Origin: Cristatella mucedo
Lineage: Eukaryota; Bryozoa; Phylactolaemata; Cristatellidae
DNA length: 64,000 nt
Assembly (NCBI GenBank): GCA_009760855.2
Contig: WPIO01000048.1
Span: 1,895,001-1,959,000, forward strand
Reading direction: 5' to 3'
Positions 23,001 to 33,400 of this stretch are shown one piece after another (the stretch's first letter is position 1; each line of letters begins with the position of its first letter). The notes under the pieces were generated by a model. It had not been told where the DNA came from and did no database searches. It saw nothing but the letters and a program-made list of their open reading frames with translations. The position numbers and the translations under genes are program-made.

Positions 23001-24737
23001 CTAAGGACACCCCCAAGGTGAGAAAGACCAAACCGAAGGAGCCCAAGGAAGCAAAGACTCCCAAGGAGCCCAAAGCTAAGGCAACCAAGAAGGGCAAGCC
23101 TGCCGACCGGAAAGAGGCCAAGGTCGCCAAGAAGCGAGCCAAGAGCGGTAAAGGTACGCACGTCTATTCGGTCACGTGCCTGTGGGTCTCTTTTTAAAGG
23201 CACCGATGGCTTACGGTAGCCGCCGACCGTCGTGCAGGCTCGGCGGTGGTTGCTGTATTGGGCGAATTGAAGTGGCTCGCATTTGACTGTGCCTAGGTGA
23301 CGGCGGAAATTCAGACGACGAGCCTCTTCTTAAGAAGGTCAAGAAAGAACCATCGGTAAGTGTACTTGTAGCAGCTGGGCAGCTATGCAATGAGGGTGAC
23401 CGCGCGTTCAGGCAACTAGCCAATTAGGATGGACCAAGCAAGTGCCTGCCTTCATTGCTGTCCGACAAGCCATGCATTTTAGTAGGCAGTTTCGTGAACG
23501 CTTGCTGCGGCGCTGTTACCGGTATCAGCTCCAATAGGATCGTTCATCGTTCACTTGTCTTGCAGTAGCAGTAAATTGCAGCAGAGCAAACTAGCTTTAG
23601 CCAACGTGGCATCGTTGTCTATGTTGCAGACAGAGTAGGAAACTATCAGAGGCCGTATCGTATCGATGCCGTTATTTTTTTTATCCGGAAACTATAGCGT
23701 TTTGAACCCGTTCTAGATGCCGTGCAGCTATATGCCACTTTGGCCTCCTTTGGTTTATGTAGTAGGCAGCTCGATGAAATAAAGCCAGTTTTTCGAGAAA
23801 ACCGAGACCTCGAAAGTCGCTTGGGTGCCTATGAAGAGGCTGTACTCGCACTCATGCAGGGTTAGGTCATGACAAGCGACCTAGCAGCTTGCTATTGCAG
23901 AAGTACCAATGAAATAGAGATATGAGAACAGATCGTGGTGAGTCGCTGTATCGTGCTTGATTGCTGCTAGAATTGTGATAGCCGTTGGTGCCCATCAGCG
24001 ATTAAGAGCAGGCTTTAACAAACAAGGTTTGAGATTCAGAGTTGCAAACAGCTACTAAGCATTGTGCACTAGTGCAAGATACTCTTTAGCCCGAGAGTAT
24101 CAGCACGTGCCTGCTGAGTGTAGTAGGTTTTTGACTGATTTTTCAATCCAAACACACAGCCTTTGTTACCTCACGTGACACACTGTTGAGTTCAGAGGGC
24201 AAAGGAATGCGTGTTCAACTGTTTGTCTCCAGAAGTCGGTAAAATACGACCTGGTCTCTGGCTCTCTCCGTCTGCTTAACTCACCCTTCCCCTCCCAGCA
24301 GGTGACCACGGCTAACTAAAAAGAAGAACCACCGAAATGACTGCTTCAAATCGAAGATAGGTGTGCATACAAATAAATCAGTGGTAGTTTTCGTGAATGG
24401 CTCCGAGAAAGGCTTTTAATCGTGGGTTCTATGCATGCTGAGTGCAGAACAATATATTGCCATTATTAAGAATGTTGATTCTGTCAGCACATAGTATGCA
24501 TGGTTTACAGCATATGTAGTGTCCAGAAAGAAATTGTGTTCGTTCTGCTTGTATTTGGCGACAGAATCGTGGTCCAAAAAATACCCGTGTAATTACAAAC
24601 GTTTGTTTTAACAACCCAGTAAGTCAAAGACTGCCAGGTTCTAGGCTGCTCAAGGCAGAGTCTGCATTTGCACCCAAGTGAACATGTAGATTTTTATGCG
24701 GTCTGTGAAGTGTGCCTATCGTGCCATGAAATAGAGA

Positions 24738-24776
<39 letters not shown>

Positions 24777-26633
24777 GCTTGATAAAGCACCCTCAGAGAA
24801 CTCAATCTTTCTAGGCGCTTTTACATTTGCTGCAAAAGAAACACGATCGAATGGTGAGTGGTATCATGCTCAATGACAACAAGCATAACATAGAGTTGAC
24901 ATGCACAGGGTCAGCATGCAAGTGTGGTTAGTGTCGGACTGCCGTTTGATCAATAAATAGACTTACCATTAGGGATAATGTATTGAGAATCTACTGCTGC
25001 CGGGGCCGCCATAACTAAGGAGTCATTACCACGGCACCTCATGAATCCTATGACAGCTGATCCGGTTCCTGTAGCAGCCATAACGCACGAGGCGACGGCC
25101 GCAAGTGGTTCGTTGTTCGAGTGGGGGTGGTTGGTGGTCAGTGTGGTGACTTGGGTTGAACTAGTGCGTCGTTTACTGGATGTCAAGTCTGAAAATGTTG
25201 ATTCATTTCTATTCAAGGAAATTGAGGCGATTTCAAGTTCTTATTTATGTCATTGATAATTTGTGCATTGATTGAATTGTTGTGAATGTTTTGTTTTGTG
25301 ATTAAATTGTTTGTGCGATGATAGCGTTTCCTAGTGCTGTCTCTTGGTTATAGCTAGGGGTTCTCAAGTTTACCTGCAAATGGCAGTCCAATACCTGCTG
25401 TTACTTGGTCATATCTCCTGAAATAATGATCCGATCGCCTTAAAACTTTGGAATATATCTATATCAGTCTTTCTCGCGTGCATATTGGACCTCGGTAGAT
25501 GACTTATTTTGATTAAACCAGGCTGTGTTTGTCATGCTAAGCCGTTCACATCCTTTCACTCACATGTCGTAAAAATGTCTCAGGTAGTGACCCAAATATC
25601 GTGAAATTCGAAATACACGCTCGTAAGTGTTTCCAAGTTGTATGGCGATAAAAGTGGTAACAAATTTTGTTTTTTGTCACCTACATGCTTTGACAGCATA
25701 AGTTAGCCTCTCTGAGTGTTGTCCCAGCAGTGGTACTTTGTACCTCATCAATTCCACAGATTGGTTGATACTTGGCCGATAGGCGTGAAATTAGGAATAT
25801 AGGTGGGGTTCAGCTGTCTCTTGTGTTCACCCCCTGAGCATCTAGGCATGATGAGTGTGTGTATGCATGTCGTGGGCCTGTCACAAAATGTCCTTGGGCT
25901 GTGGTCTTGATGACAGTCAACAATTTGATTTATATTTTCTTTGTGGTGTGGTTAACACAGAGTTGAGTTCGAGTGTCTTGCATCTTTTGAGGGGTTTGCC
26001 ATATTTCTACAGTGACTGGTATTGAATCAGGCGATTTGATTGTAATTAGGATATGGCTGAGCAGCGGTGCCCTGCGTGACCTTGACAAAACATTACAGAA
26101 GGTCAACATGGCAGCTATGTCATCAAACGATAGTTTATGCTACCAGTGTTCTGTGTGACAATTTTCATGCCACTTGTTTTATTGGTCTTAGTGCGATATT
26201 AATAACTGCTTGGGGGATTACTCCCACTACTTGCAGACATTTGGAGGGGATAACTCCCACTACTGGCAGGCATACACCCAAATAAAGTTTAAATTTAAAA
26301 AAGTTGATTTAGTCGGTAAAGATGGTGGTTTATGCAGCTCGTGCTCATAGCAATATCATATCCGCTCGCACTCCCTGTCTTGCTCTCTAGGAGGACGAAC
26401 TTCGAAAGCTAATCAAAAAGATCTTAGACTCGGCGAACCTAGAAGAAGTCACAATGAAAACGGTCATCAAAAAAGTAAGAACCTCTGGGCTCGCGCAGCA
26501 TGCCAATCCGAAATGTGTCTATAAAGTTCCCCATATTTTATTGCAGGTATTTTCCGAATACCCTGACGTGGAACTTTCGCCCAAAAAAGAATTCATAAAA
26601 GACACTGTAAAACAGGTAACGCTCAAGCCATAG
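9655..26633 (+). CDS. DEK: DEK homologue, chromatin/DNA-binding protein (11 exons, 486 aa)
   Basis: Joined exons: 9655-9696, 14359-14629, 14742-14906, 16075-16151, 16607-16701, 17140-17285, 19845-20092, 22967-23153, 23297-23355, 26391-26474, 26547-26633. All introns are GT-AG and every phase closes, giving 486 codons plus TAG. Seen: acidic N-terminus (1-104), conserved LGLLEKPIEIESGKRERKKV block (about 105-124), pseudo-SAP and SAP region (about 160-257), alternating acidic and Lys/Pro-rich linker (about 258-410), SDDEPLLKKVKKEP, and the DEK C-terminal domain (431-482, with SANLEEVTMK). Known for the family: nuclear chromatin architectural factor that binds and supercoils DNA; vertebrate DEK is about 375 aa, so this one is longer, mainly in the low-complexity N-terminus and linker. 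Inference: a single-copy functional gene, since no frame is broken. The N-terminal exon is the least certain because that part is not conserved. Confidence 0.92.
9822..9965. repeat. 144-bp direct repeat, copy 1
   Basis: Same length as copy 2 (10497-10640), with about three mismatches and no gaps. Lies in DEK intron 1. Confidence 0.92.
10497..10640. repeat. 144-bp direct repeat, copy 2
   Basis: Starts CGTGTCAGTGTCTAGCC and ends GTGCCTGGGGA; 675 bp after copy 1. No TG...CA ends and no matching 5-bp target duplication, so it is not a clear LTR pair. Confidence 0.92.
10641..13885. other. DEK intron 1, central part
   Basis: About 3.2 kb with no recognised exon, transposon protein or RNA gene on either strand. 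Confidence 0.5.
13885..14050 (+). mobile_element. SINE-B related element, rearranged
   Basis: CTGGTTTGGCTCAAGGGTTA (head), GTGCCTAGAAAAGGGATTGT ... GGCGCTATATAAATGTG (ATT)n tail, then a second head-like piece TTGACCAAGGCCACGGGCTC. The order suggests one element inserted in another. Confidence 0.55.
14359..14629 (+). CDS. DEK: DEK exon 2 (Ala/Glu/Asp-rich region)
   Basis: Acceptor TGCTTAG|GAG after an in-frame stop, donor GTACGT at 14630, ends in phase 1. It encodes residues 15-104: Ala-rich stretches followed by an acidic run (DDESDEEEEEEP). DEK proteins have an acidic segment in this place just before the GLLEKP block. Confidence 0.88.
14742..14906 (+). CDS. DEK: DEK exon 3 (GLLEKP block)
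   Basis: Acceptor CTATTGCAG, donor GTGAGT at 14907, phase 1 at both ends. It encodes GLLEKPIEIESGKRERKKVE and then a Gln-Lys-Leu motif (GSGQKL). This is the most diagnostic N-terminal DEK signature. The intron before it is only 112 bp. Confidence 0.95.
16075..16151 (+). CDS. DEK: DEK exon 4 (start of pseudo-SAP region)
   Basis: Acceptor TTGTTCTAG, donor GTAAGA at 16152, ends in phase 0. It encodes EHEIQKQGADDLKTLHRVLF and then GRPGA, corresponding to the family's segment of LRNLHKLLFNRPG type. Confidence 0.93.
16607..16701 (+). CDS. DEK: DEK exon 5 (pseudo-SAP region)
   Basis: Acceptor TTGCATTAAAG, donor GTGTGC at 16702, ends in phase 2. It encodes SEVKRNIRRFCGYTFEKDSD and YTKKLDFLL, matching the family's block of KKNVGQFSGFPFEKGS type. 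A perfect 17-bp hairpin begins 15 nt past the exon end. Confidence 0.93.
16716..16752. repeat. Perfect 17-bp GC-rich hairpin in DEK intron 5
   Basis: Arms GCGTCGGACCTGGCGCT and AGCGCCAGGTCCGACGC with a 3-nt loop (CGC). It starts 14 nt after the exon 5 donor GT (16702-16703). Confidence 0.95.
16935..17025. repeat. (GT)45 microsatellite in DEK intron 5
   Basis: An uninterrupted GT dinucleotide run of 91 nt, ending about 115 bp upstream of the exon 6 acceptor. Confidence 0.98.
17140..17285 (+). CDS. DEK: DEK exon 6 (SAP domain)
   Basis: Acceptor TTGCTTTTACAG, donor GTGCTT at 17286, ends in phase 1. It encodes the SAP helix-extended loop-helix: LKALCGILAQERSG, KEQMAERVVDFLLSP, then KSSGKLPKKSKR. 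SAP domains bind AT-rich or structured DNA. A (GT)45 tract lies about 115 bp upstream of the acceptor. Confidence 0.95.
17286..19470. other. DEK intron 6, first part
   Basis: About 2.2 kb with no recognised exon, transposon protein or RNA gene. Confidence 0.5.
19475..19595 (+). mobile_element. Degraded SINE-A copy
   Basis: CCGAGTCCTGCAGCAGG, CTCTGCAAGCAGGGCTGGCG and ATTAAGGCTCTTCTGCCGCC, AATGAGGCTTTT: the 3' half of SINE-A without its (TTTA)n. Confidence 0.55.
19845..20092 (+). CDS. DEK: DEK exon 7 (basic and acidic linker)
   Basis: Acceptor CTCAAACTAG, donor GTCGGT at 20093 (C at +3 is unusual), ends in phase 0. It encodes a Lys/Arg/Gly/Ser stretch and then an Asp/Glu-rich tract (ADDKDDSGSDADGEAEDGG). 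Composition and position match the DEK linker, but this part is not conserved in sequence, so the exact 3' border rests on phase. Confidence 0.85.
20170..22860 (-). mobile_element. Nearly complete L2-like LINE, antisense in DEK intron 7
   Basis: On the - strand from 22860: endonuclease remnants (PPGFSFYQFVRSHKVGGVVA; then LLIAGDSNIHVDNPINSQI near 22560), linker, and RT with GISQGSVLGPMLLSIYTRPL and FYADDTRLY (catalytic YADD at about 21162-21151). The C-terminal segment includes LNDATIELLLIG, RARNLGVVFD, LSRLDSCNSLLAGLPKKAI and LTHKAHHGLAPLYLAELL. Several stops and frameshifts break the single ORF, so it is probably inactive. QGS(V/A)LGPLLF and YADD are L2/CR1-clade RT signatures. It fills almost the whole 2.87-kb intron. 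Confidence 0.9.
22967..23153 (+). CDS. DEK: DEK exon 8 (Lys/Pro-rich linker)
   Basis: Acceptor CTGTTGCAG, donor GTACGC at 23154, ends in phase 1. It encodes ESPKKKADNKSPKDTPK followed by PKEPK/AKTPKEPK repeats. A histone-H1-tail-like basic composition is typical of DEK here. It sits directly after the antisense LINE in intron 7. Confidence 0.88.
23297..23355 (+). CDS. DEK: DEK exon 9 (SDDEPLLKKVKK motif)
   Basis: Acceptor GTGCCTAG, donor GTAAGT at 23356, ends in phase 0. It encodes GDGGNSDDEPLLKKVKKEPS, the conserved SDDEPL(I/L)KK motif that precedes the C-terminal domain. Confidence 0.95.
23356..24735. other. DEK intron 9, first part
   Basis: No exon or element recognised. Confidence 0.45.
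24739..24960 (-). mobile_element. L2-like LINE 3' tail with (ATT)n
   Basis: (AAT)n at 24739-24773, then CGCTTGATAAAGCACCCTCA and AGGCGCTTTTACATTTGCTG, and farther in ACATGCACAGGGTCAGCATG, also found at 51390 and 57830. Confidence 0.8.
25300..26200. other. DEK intron 9, unassigned part
   Basis: Low-GC sequence with no recognised coding or transposon protein. Confidence 0.4.
26391..26474 (+). CDS. DEK: DEK exon 10 (DEK C-terminal domain, first half)
   Basis: Acceptor CTTGCTCTCTAG, donor GTAAGA at 26475, phase 0 at both ends. It encodes EDELRKLIKKILDSANLEEV followed by TMKTVIKK. This is the most conserved part of the DEK_C fold (three-helix DNA-binding domain). Confidence 0.96.
26547..26633 (+). 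CDS. DEK: DEK exon 11 (DEK C-terminal domain, second half, stop)
   Basis: Acceptor TTTATTGCAG, phase 0. It encodes VFSEYPDVELSPKKEFIKDT, VKQ, VTLKP, stop TAG at 26631-26633. The domain matches DEK_C to its last helix. A CAGGTAACG sequence at 26613-26621 would work as a splice donor just before the last five codons, so an alternative final exon is possible. Confidence 0.92.
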   Translation, partial: VFSEYPDVELSPKKEFIKDTVKQVTLKP

Positions 26634-26956
26634 CTGAACCGTAGCCGAATTGTTGCCATCATTTGCAATTCGGCTGTGCCAGCCAAAGTTCGCATTATCG
26701 TTGTAGATTCTTGGATCATGACAGCTAGGCCCGTATTGCTTGGCAGCGTGACCTTGAATCCTCTTCGACTCTACATATATATATTTCATCTGTTTATTTG
26801 CTGCTGGTGAACAGCTCGCCTGTATATTGATTTCCTTTTGAGCAGGATGCGGCTTGCTTGAATCTGGCAGGTTAATTCGCATCCACCAGCAGCATGCTGC
26901 TTGTATAAAACCTTTTTGTAATATATTTCACTTTTGCCCATTCCTATTGATAGAGC

Positions 26957-26962
26957 TTTATT
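26957..26962 (-). terminator. Polyadenylation signal AATAAA for GTF3C3
   Basis: The canonical hexamer on the - strand, about 85 nt past the GTF3C3 stop codon. A second - strand AATAAA lies at 26793-26798. No canonical + strand hexamer is seen between the DEK stop and 27047; variants such as TATAAA at 26904-26909 are the best DEK candidates. Confidence 0.6.
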
Positions 26963-27046
26963 CATGCCTGAGCGCATCGCATTGCAAGCGCGGCAACAGT
27001 TCCAACTATCGATACAGATCCATCCACAGGACGGCATAACTTATCG

Positions 27047-27456
27047 TCAGATGACGCAGTAGCGTTGATATAGCTCCTGAGCGAGAGCATCCGACCCGTT
27101 GCTGCGATAAATCAACGCAAGGTTGAATGCAGTCTCTTTGCTTAGGTCAAACATGTGCAGATCGCCGTCGTCCGACCCGGTGACGGCTGGCGCTCCAATC
27201 GCTAGCGCTCTCTCGTAATAGTGGACGGCCGCGTGGTACAAGCTCAGCTGGTGCATAGCCCTGCCCAAATTGTAGTAGGCCTCCTGGCTGTGGCCGCGCA
27301 GCTCGGCGTAGCGCTGCAGAAACGCGCAGGCCTGCACCACGGATGTTGTCCGGTTGGTGGCAAACAGTTGTGATGCCATGTGGACGAAATTGACGCCGAC
27401 GAGTAGATTTAGAAGTGGACTGTCGGATAGTTTACCGTATGCCTGCATGTAGTGCC
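27047..27456 (-). CDS. GTF3C3: GTF3C3 exon 20 (C-terminal TPRs, stop)
   Basis: Acceptor CGCTGCAG, starts in phase 1. It encodes GHYMQAYGKLSDSPLLNLLV, NFVHMASQLF, HSQEAYYNLGRAMHQL, AVHYYERAL and ends ALIYRSNGSD...YQRYCVI. This is the most conserved part of the protein; human GTF3C3 also ends in YCSI. Confidence 0.97.
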
Positions 27457-30400
27457 CTGCAGCGCCCCCGGAAGGGGTGTGGTGATCGTCAGCTGACGCT
27501 CGACTAATGGCGACTGAGCTGGCGCCAGAGAAAGCAGTGCTTTGCGAGCAGCACGTGCGACACGTTAGCCAAACATTTCACCTACCCAGCGCCGTTCTGT
27601 AGGAGCCAGACATGGTGGCACAGTTGCCGGTAGCAACTTGAAGACAAAAACTCTCCGGGTGCTGCAATTACAGGCATGCAAACCGTCAGTAGGTTCGGCT
27701 GGGTGCTGTTGAGTGGTTGGGTGGCAATGTTACTGCCGAATGACAACAGCACGAAAGTTGTGCCAACGTGCATGCAACTTGTAGCGATGACATCAGCGGC
27801 GAGCGCATGTAACCGACGGAGCATGTGCGACAAATTTCGACGGCCGCTGTAGACGGTGTCGCACAGCCTTCGGTGCCGTGGTAGGCTGCTAAGCAACGCT
27901 TGTGCAGAAAGCTAAAAAAGCACAAGTGGTTAGTTCTGCACGACGAGATGGCGGTTCTGCCGGAGAGAGCTAGCGCTCTCCCGTGTGCCGTACTCTCGGC
28001 TCGTCAGAGACAAACTGCATGAACCGGTAGGGGGGGGGGGTAATATCCAGACAGCTTTACGAGCAAGAGGGCATTTAGCAAAGTCGCAGGTGCACAAATG
28101 GTAATTGCTAGTCCTCATTGCTGTCGCTTACATTCCTGCGTAGTGGGGCCATACATGCATTTCAAGCAAAAGAGCTCGTGAAGGAAGTGAGGATCCACGG
28201 GGTAGGGAGAGCACTAGGGTGCAATGTAAAGCGCCTAGAGAGATTAAGTTCTCTGAGGGTGCTTTATCAAGTGTATTATTATTATTATAGGGTATCGCCG
28301 AGCTGGTTTGGTCAAGCGGTTAAGGTGCTCGCCCCGACCAAGGTCTGACGGAGGTCGTGGGCTCGAGCCCCAAGGCATATGTGAAGCGCCTGAATTGAGA
28401 TTTTCTTGGGGCGCTGTATAAATGAATTATGTTTATCCCTTCGCAAAGTGTTCAGCACCACTCGCGTAGCGAAGCAGCGGACAGGGTACCAGTGATGAGC
28501 AGTTGGAGCACTGTTGGCCACTGATATTCCTTCTGCATGCACAGGCAGTACCCGGCTACCGCCAACAAATAGAAGTCACAAAGCCATACACATCGTCTGC
28601 TAGCACGAGAGGCACGTGCCACTGTGGTTCGGCCATGCGCTTGGCATGTGGCAAAGTGAGCCACCAGCACGATGTGTCCGGGCAGGTTTGACCCAGTGGT
28701 TAAGGTGCTCGTCCCGGGGATCAAGGTCAGGTCGAGGTCTAGAGCCCCGTGACACACGTAAAGAACCCGAATAGATTAGGTTCTCTTAGTGTGCTATACG
28801 AATGAATTATATATTTTTTAATGATCTGCAGTGGCCGACTCCTGCTACTGGCACGCACGCACAAGCTAGCCCGAACGTTGCACTGCCACACGCAAGTACA
28901 AAGACCTGAGCTGTGCGGCCAGGGAGCAACATTCCAAACGACGTTTTCCACCCACCAATTGGTAGTTGCACAGCACGTGGGTGCCTGAGAGTGGGGGGGG
29001 GCACGGTGAATGCACCCCCGTGTGGTGTGAAGGCGAGCCGGCGCTGCATGCCCTAGGCACACCGCCGGATCAAGGCCGCCGAAGGAAGCCCTAGCTCAGC
29101 CGGTCCAGCCATGTCGCCTAGTCGACATACCCTCTGCAGCTGTCTCTCGATGAATTTCATGTGGTTGGCATCGTTTCGAGCAAACTCAACACCGACGGAC
29201 AGCACGTTCTGCACTTGGCAGTTGTCGAAGTCCTGCACGAGAGACGGCAGACAAGGTCAGGCGCAAGTGCTCGCAAGCAAGCGTCGGCATGACGCGGCTA
29301 CCGATGCCAGGCCTGTGTGGCTCCAAGAAGGAGGCGGCAACATTTTACCTTCTTCACCATGTCTCGAACGAGATAGAACACGGTTCGGCCGTTTCGCATG
29401 AGAATCTGGCTCACGAGACACATGAAGCATGCCTCCTGCACAAGAACAAAGGCAGCTGTCAAAATGGCCGGCCAAATGCCACAGATTCTAAACAGACAGC
29501 TCGGCCGGTACGGGTCAGTGCTGCTCGACGGGTAAAGTACCTTGCACTTCTCTTCGTCGGAAGCAAACTTGGCGCTCGAGAGGGCGTAGAGGGAAAACTC
29601 CATTAGCTTGGCATAGTCCTTCTGGGCATCCAGCGTGCGGCAGGCCTCAAAGAAATAAGTAGAAGAGTAGATCAGCAGCGGAGCAGGCGCGTCAACTCGA
29701 AACTGACATCGGCGGCATGGCGGTGCTGTGGCAACCCTGACTAATGCAGGTTACATTCTCTTGCGAGACAGGGCAAGGCACCGCGAGGGTGAGCTCTGCA
29801 AAGCGCAGCAGCCCAGAGCAACTATTCCAGTGCTGCTTGCTCTGCTAAGCCTCCACCACGGTAGACAATCAGTGAGGCAGTTGCGATCCACGGTGCGTAC
29901 AGCGAGGCGAGGCTGTTGCATCACGTGCTCGATTGGGAGAGGTTAAACCGAACACTGGTCGGAACGCTCCGGCGAGCTATTGGCCCGCCGGAAGCATCAG
30001 AGTCCTCGATGGCTGACCGAGCAAGACTCCCGAGATCCAAGCAATGACCGGCTTCCAGTGAGCTATTTACTGAGCCGATTGCCTTATACGGTGTCACGAC
30101 TTGGGCTTACCGTTGCATGAATCATGACGGTGGTACTGCTAGGAATTGTGGCGCTACCCGTTACCTATGTACATCGCATTGAGCAGCTGCAGTGAACTTT
30201 ATAATGGGGTCATTATAAAAAATATCACAACAAATCACTATGTTTAGGCAGCAGATTTGCCATTTCTAAATGTTTTACCATGGCTCGGTGTTTTTAAGCA
30301 ACTATAGTGTTACTTTACATCGCAGTTCTGCATGATGAGTACTCAGCTACAACTTGCACCAGTGAGCGCTATGTGCGCCAAATTTTCTCATACAACTGCT

Positions 30401-33400
30401 CTCTGTCATCACAAATTACTACCAAATCCTGCTTATCTGACCACATGCAGATCTCATTCAGTCTACAATGTGCGCCCTCGTCCTCCTCCTCCTATAAAAT
30501 CACCTGTAAATCGCGAAACCTCAAGACCCTTGACATCGATGCTGTCCATGCGAGAATATCTGCCTCGTCTTCACTGCTCAATCCCCCTTCCGATCTGTTA
30601 TCATTGGTAGATAGCTACAACACGACACTAGCTGACATGCTCGACGAGTTTGCACCTCTGACAAAGCGTACTGTGCACCCTCGCACAGACAGCTTGTGGT
30701 TTACCGGAGACATTGAATTAGCTAGGTCTACTAAGCCCAAACTTGAGAAAGCATATAACAGATCAGGATTGACTGTCCATCGTTAGGCATAGGAAGAATA
30801 CTGTAGATCATCCTAGTCGATCCTAGCAAATGCCAAATCTAGCTTCTACAAAATATTGTTGAATCACAGATGCGCAATCCAAACATGCATATGTCGACGA
30901 TCGACCATCTCCTCGGCTGCTCCCAGGCTAGCTCCTTACCAAGTGATCCTTGCATTGATCTAGCCGATCGCTTCTCTAGCTTCCTTGTCAGCGAAATAGA
31001 GACCAGATCAGAAAGTCTATTTCTAAAGTTACAGCATTCCCTCTAGACTCATGTCCCTCAATTACATTAACACATTACTCCTGTCAATCATTTCCGTTCA
31101 CTATCTCGATGTCTACATGTCTACATTCAAGGGGGGCCACGGGTGACCTTATCCTGAAATTCATCTCCCAGTCAAAGAAGACTACTAGTCCTCTAGACCC
31201 TATTCCCACTCTCGTACTTCTACAATGCTTAGATCTGCTGCTGCCGTCCAAAAACTAACATTGTAAATATGTCCTTCGCCTCGGGCCATGTCCCAGCACC
31301 TGTCAAAAAGGCTGTTTTTAGGCCAATAATTAAGAAAGTGACACTAGAACAAGAGGACTTGAGCAGCTTCCACCCAGTCTCCCTTCTCCCATTCCTACCA
31401 AAGACGCTGGAACGAATTGCAGCAGACCTATTGAACTCTTATATTGAGACCTCAAACCTAGTAGTAAATTCCAGTTTGAATTTAGAGCTAATTGCTCCAC
31501 GGAGTCAGCATTGCTTAGGGTATATAACGACCTTCTCAGGAATGCAGAACTTGGGTAAAGTCTCTCTGCTTGTCCTGCTTGATCTTTCGAAATCATTCGA
31601 TACTTATTGCTCACAAAGTCCTTCTTGAGTGCCTCTAATCTCGCCTGGGCATTGCTGGCACTGGACTGCAATGGTTCAGGTCATATCTCAGTGGGAGACT
31701 CGAGAGTATTGATGTGAAAAAACAAAGATCATCCGAGGAACTACGTAAGTACGGGGTACCTCAGGGCTCTGCGCTCGGTCCGCTTCTTTTCGCAGTTTAT
31801 ACTCTCCCTCTCGCCGATGGGATTGTCAGGCACAATCTAGGCTTGCACTTCTATGCAGATGACACTCAATTATACATTTGCTTTGATCCCTCTCAGCCCT
31901 CAAACACGTTGAAATCTCTACACACCTTTGGTGCATGTATTAATGACATCCACTCACATGAATGGCAGCCAACTTTCTTAAATTAGATGACGACAAAAAC
32001 AAACATACTAGTTATAGGTAAACCAAGTGTGATTCAGAAATTGAAAAACCTAGCGCTCAAAATCTCCTGTTGAATCTGCACGTAATCTAAGGTGCCCTGT
32101 TCCAAAGTGACCTTTCATCAGACGATCACATCAGTTCCACAGTAAATTCTGCCCACTTTCAGCTACATAACATTACTCAAATTCGGGCTTGCTTAGACAG
32201 GGATACTACATATAAACTGGTCCAAGCATTTGTGACATCCCGTCTCGACTTCTATAACTCATTGCTTGCTGGTCTCTCGGGGTGTGCAATCAGGCAATTA
32301 TAGTTGGTGCAAAACTCAGCAGCTAGGCTTGTCTGTCATTAGCATTGAAGTTGCCACATCACATCACTTCTCACCGACCTGCACTAGATCCCAATCAAGC
32401 AGCATATCGACTTCAAGGTTCTGTCACTTCTTTTAGGTCCCTTCATTCTCTGGCTCAAACCTACCTATCAGAACTATTCCCCACCAGGTGAAGAATCATA
32501 CGACCCGATGTTCTAACTCGAATCGTTTAGCCATACCTTGTAGGAACCTAAAAACCGTTGGAGACCTTGCCTTTAGTTCCTATGCTCCCAAAGCCTGGAA
32601 CCCACTACCGACATATGCCACAACTCCCCCTGAAATTACTACATTTAAAAAAAGCTTAAAATGCATCTATTTATTACAGCATTTGGTAGGTCTCTGTGAT
32701 TCGTCCTTCGTGTGCATGTAACTGCTTACACATGCCTGCTGCTTGCGGATGTTACCACCAGTCATTTGGTAATGCTTCGTAGCAACATCTGTAAAGTGCC
32801 TAGAAAGAGATTCAGTTCTCGGAGGGTGCAATACAAGTCTATTATTATTATTATTATTACTATTATTATTAAACTTATGTCCCGGTGCTACCACTTCCGA
32901 ATTAGCCATGCGCAACTGAGAAATATCAGGCTTCTAAATACTGCATCTACGTATCTAGGGGTTGCTGATAGTCTTGCATTAACGAGGCTATCAGCAACCG
33001 AGAGATTAGACGAAAGCTCCAGATTAGTGACTTACCCGTGCACTATTAATCCGATGAGATACTCGAGACCTGTTCGGTAGGAGGATCTGCTCGGCCTCGC
33101 ATGACAGACGCAGGAGGGTGACCGGCTGATCAAGATGGTAGCCCTCGAGGAGAGGACTGCTTCTCGTCGAGACCTTGCACGGTCATTTTAAGAAGCCGTG
33201 GGAACAGACATTAGCGACGAAACGTTATGAAGAATGCTGGCAAATAGTGGCGTCTTCCGACGTGTGGCAAAACGCCAGCCTGCGCTATCAGCCCGAATAA
33301 AGCAAAGCAGACCGTTTGTAATGGCCCTATGGCCACACCTACTAGACAGCGGAAAAGTGGAGTAAAATGTTTGATGGATTGACTAGATCAAGTTCACTCA

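Noticed and set aside
28455..28545. Minus-strand LLITGTLSAASLREW as a GTF3C3 exon
   Set aside because: Phases do not fit the neighbours; 27586-27661 encodes the true segment (HPESFCLQVATG...SGSYRTALG).
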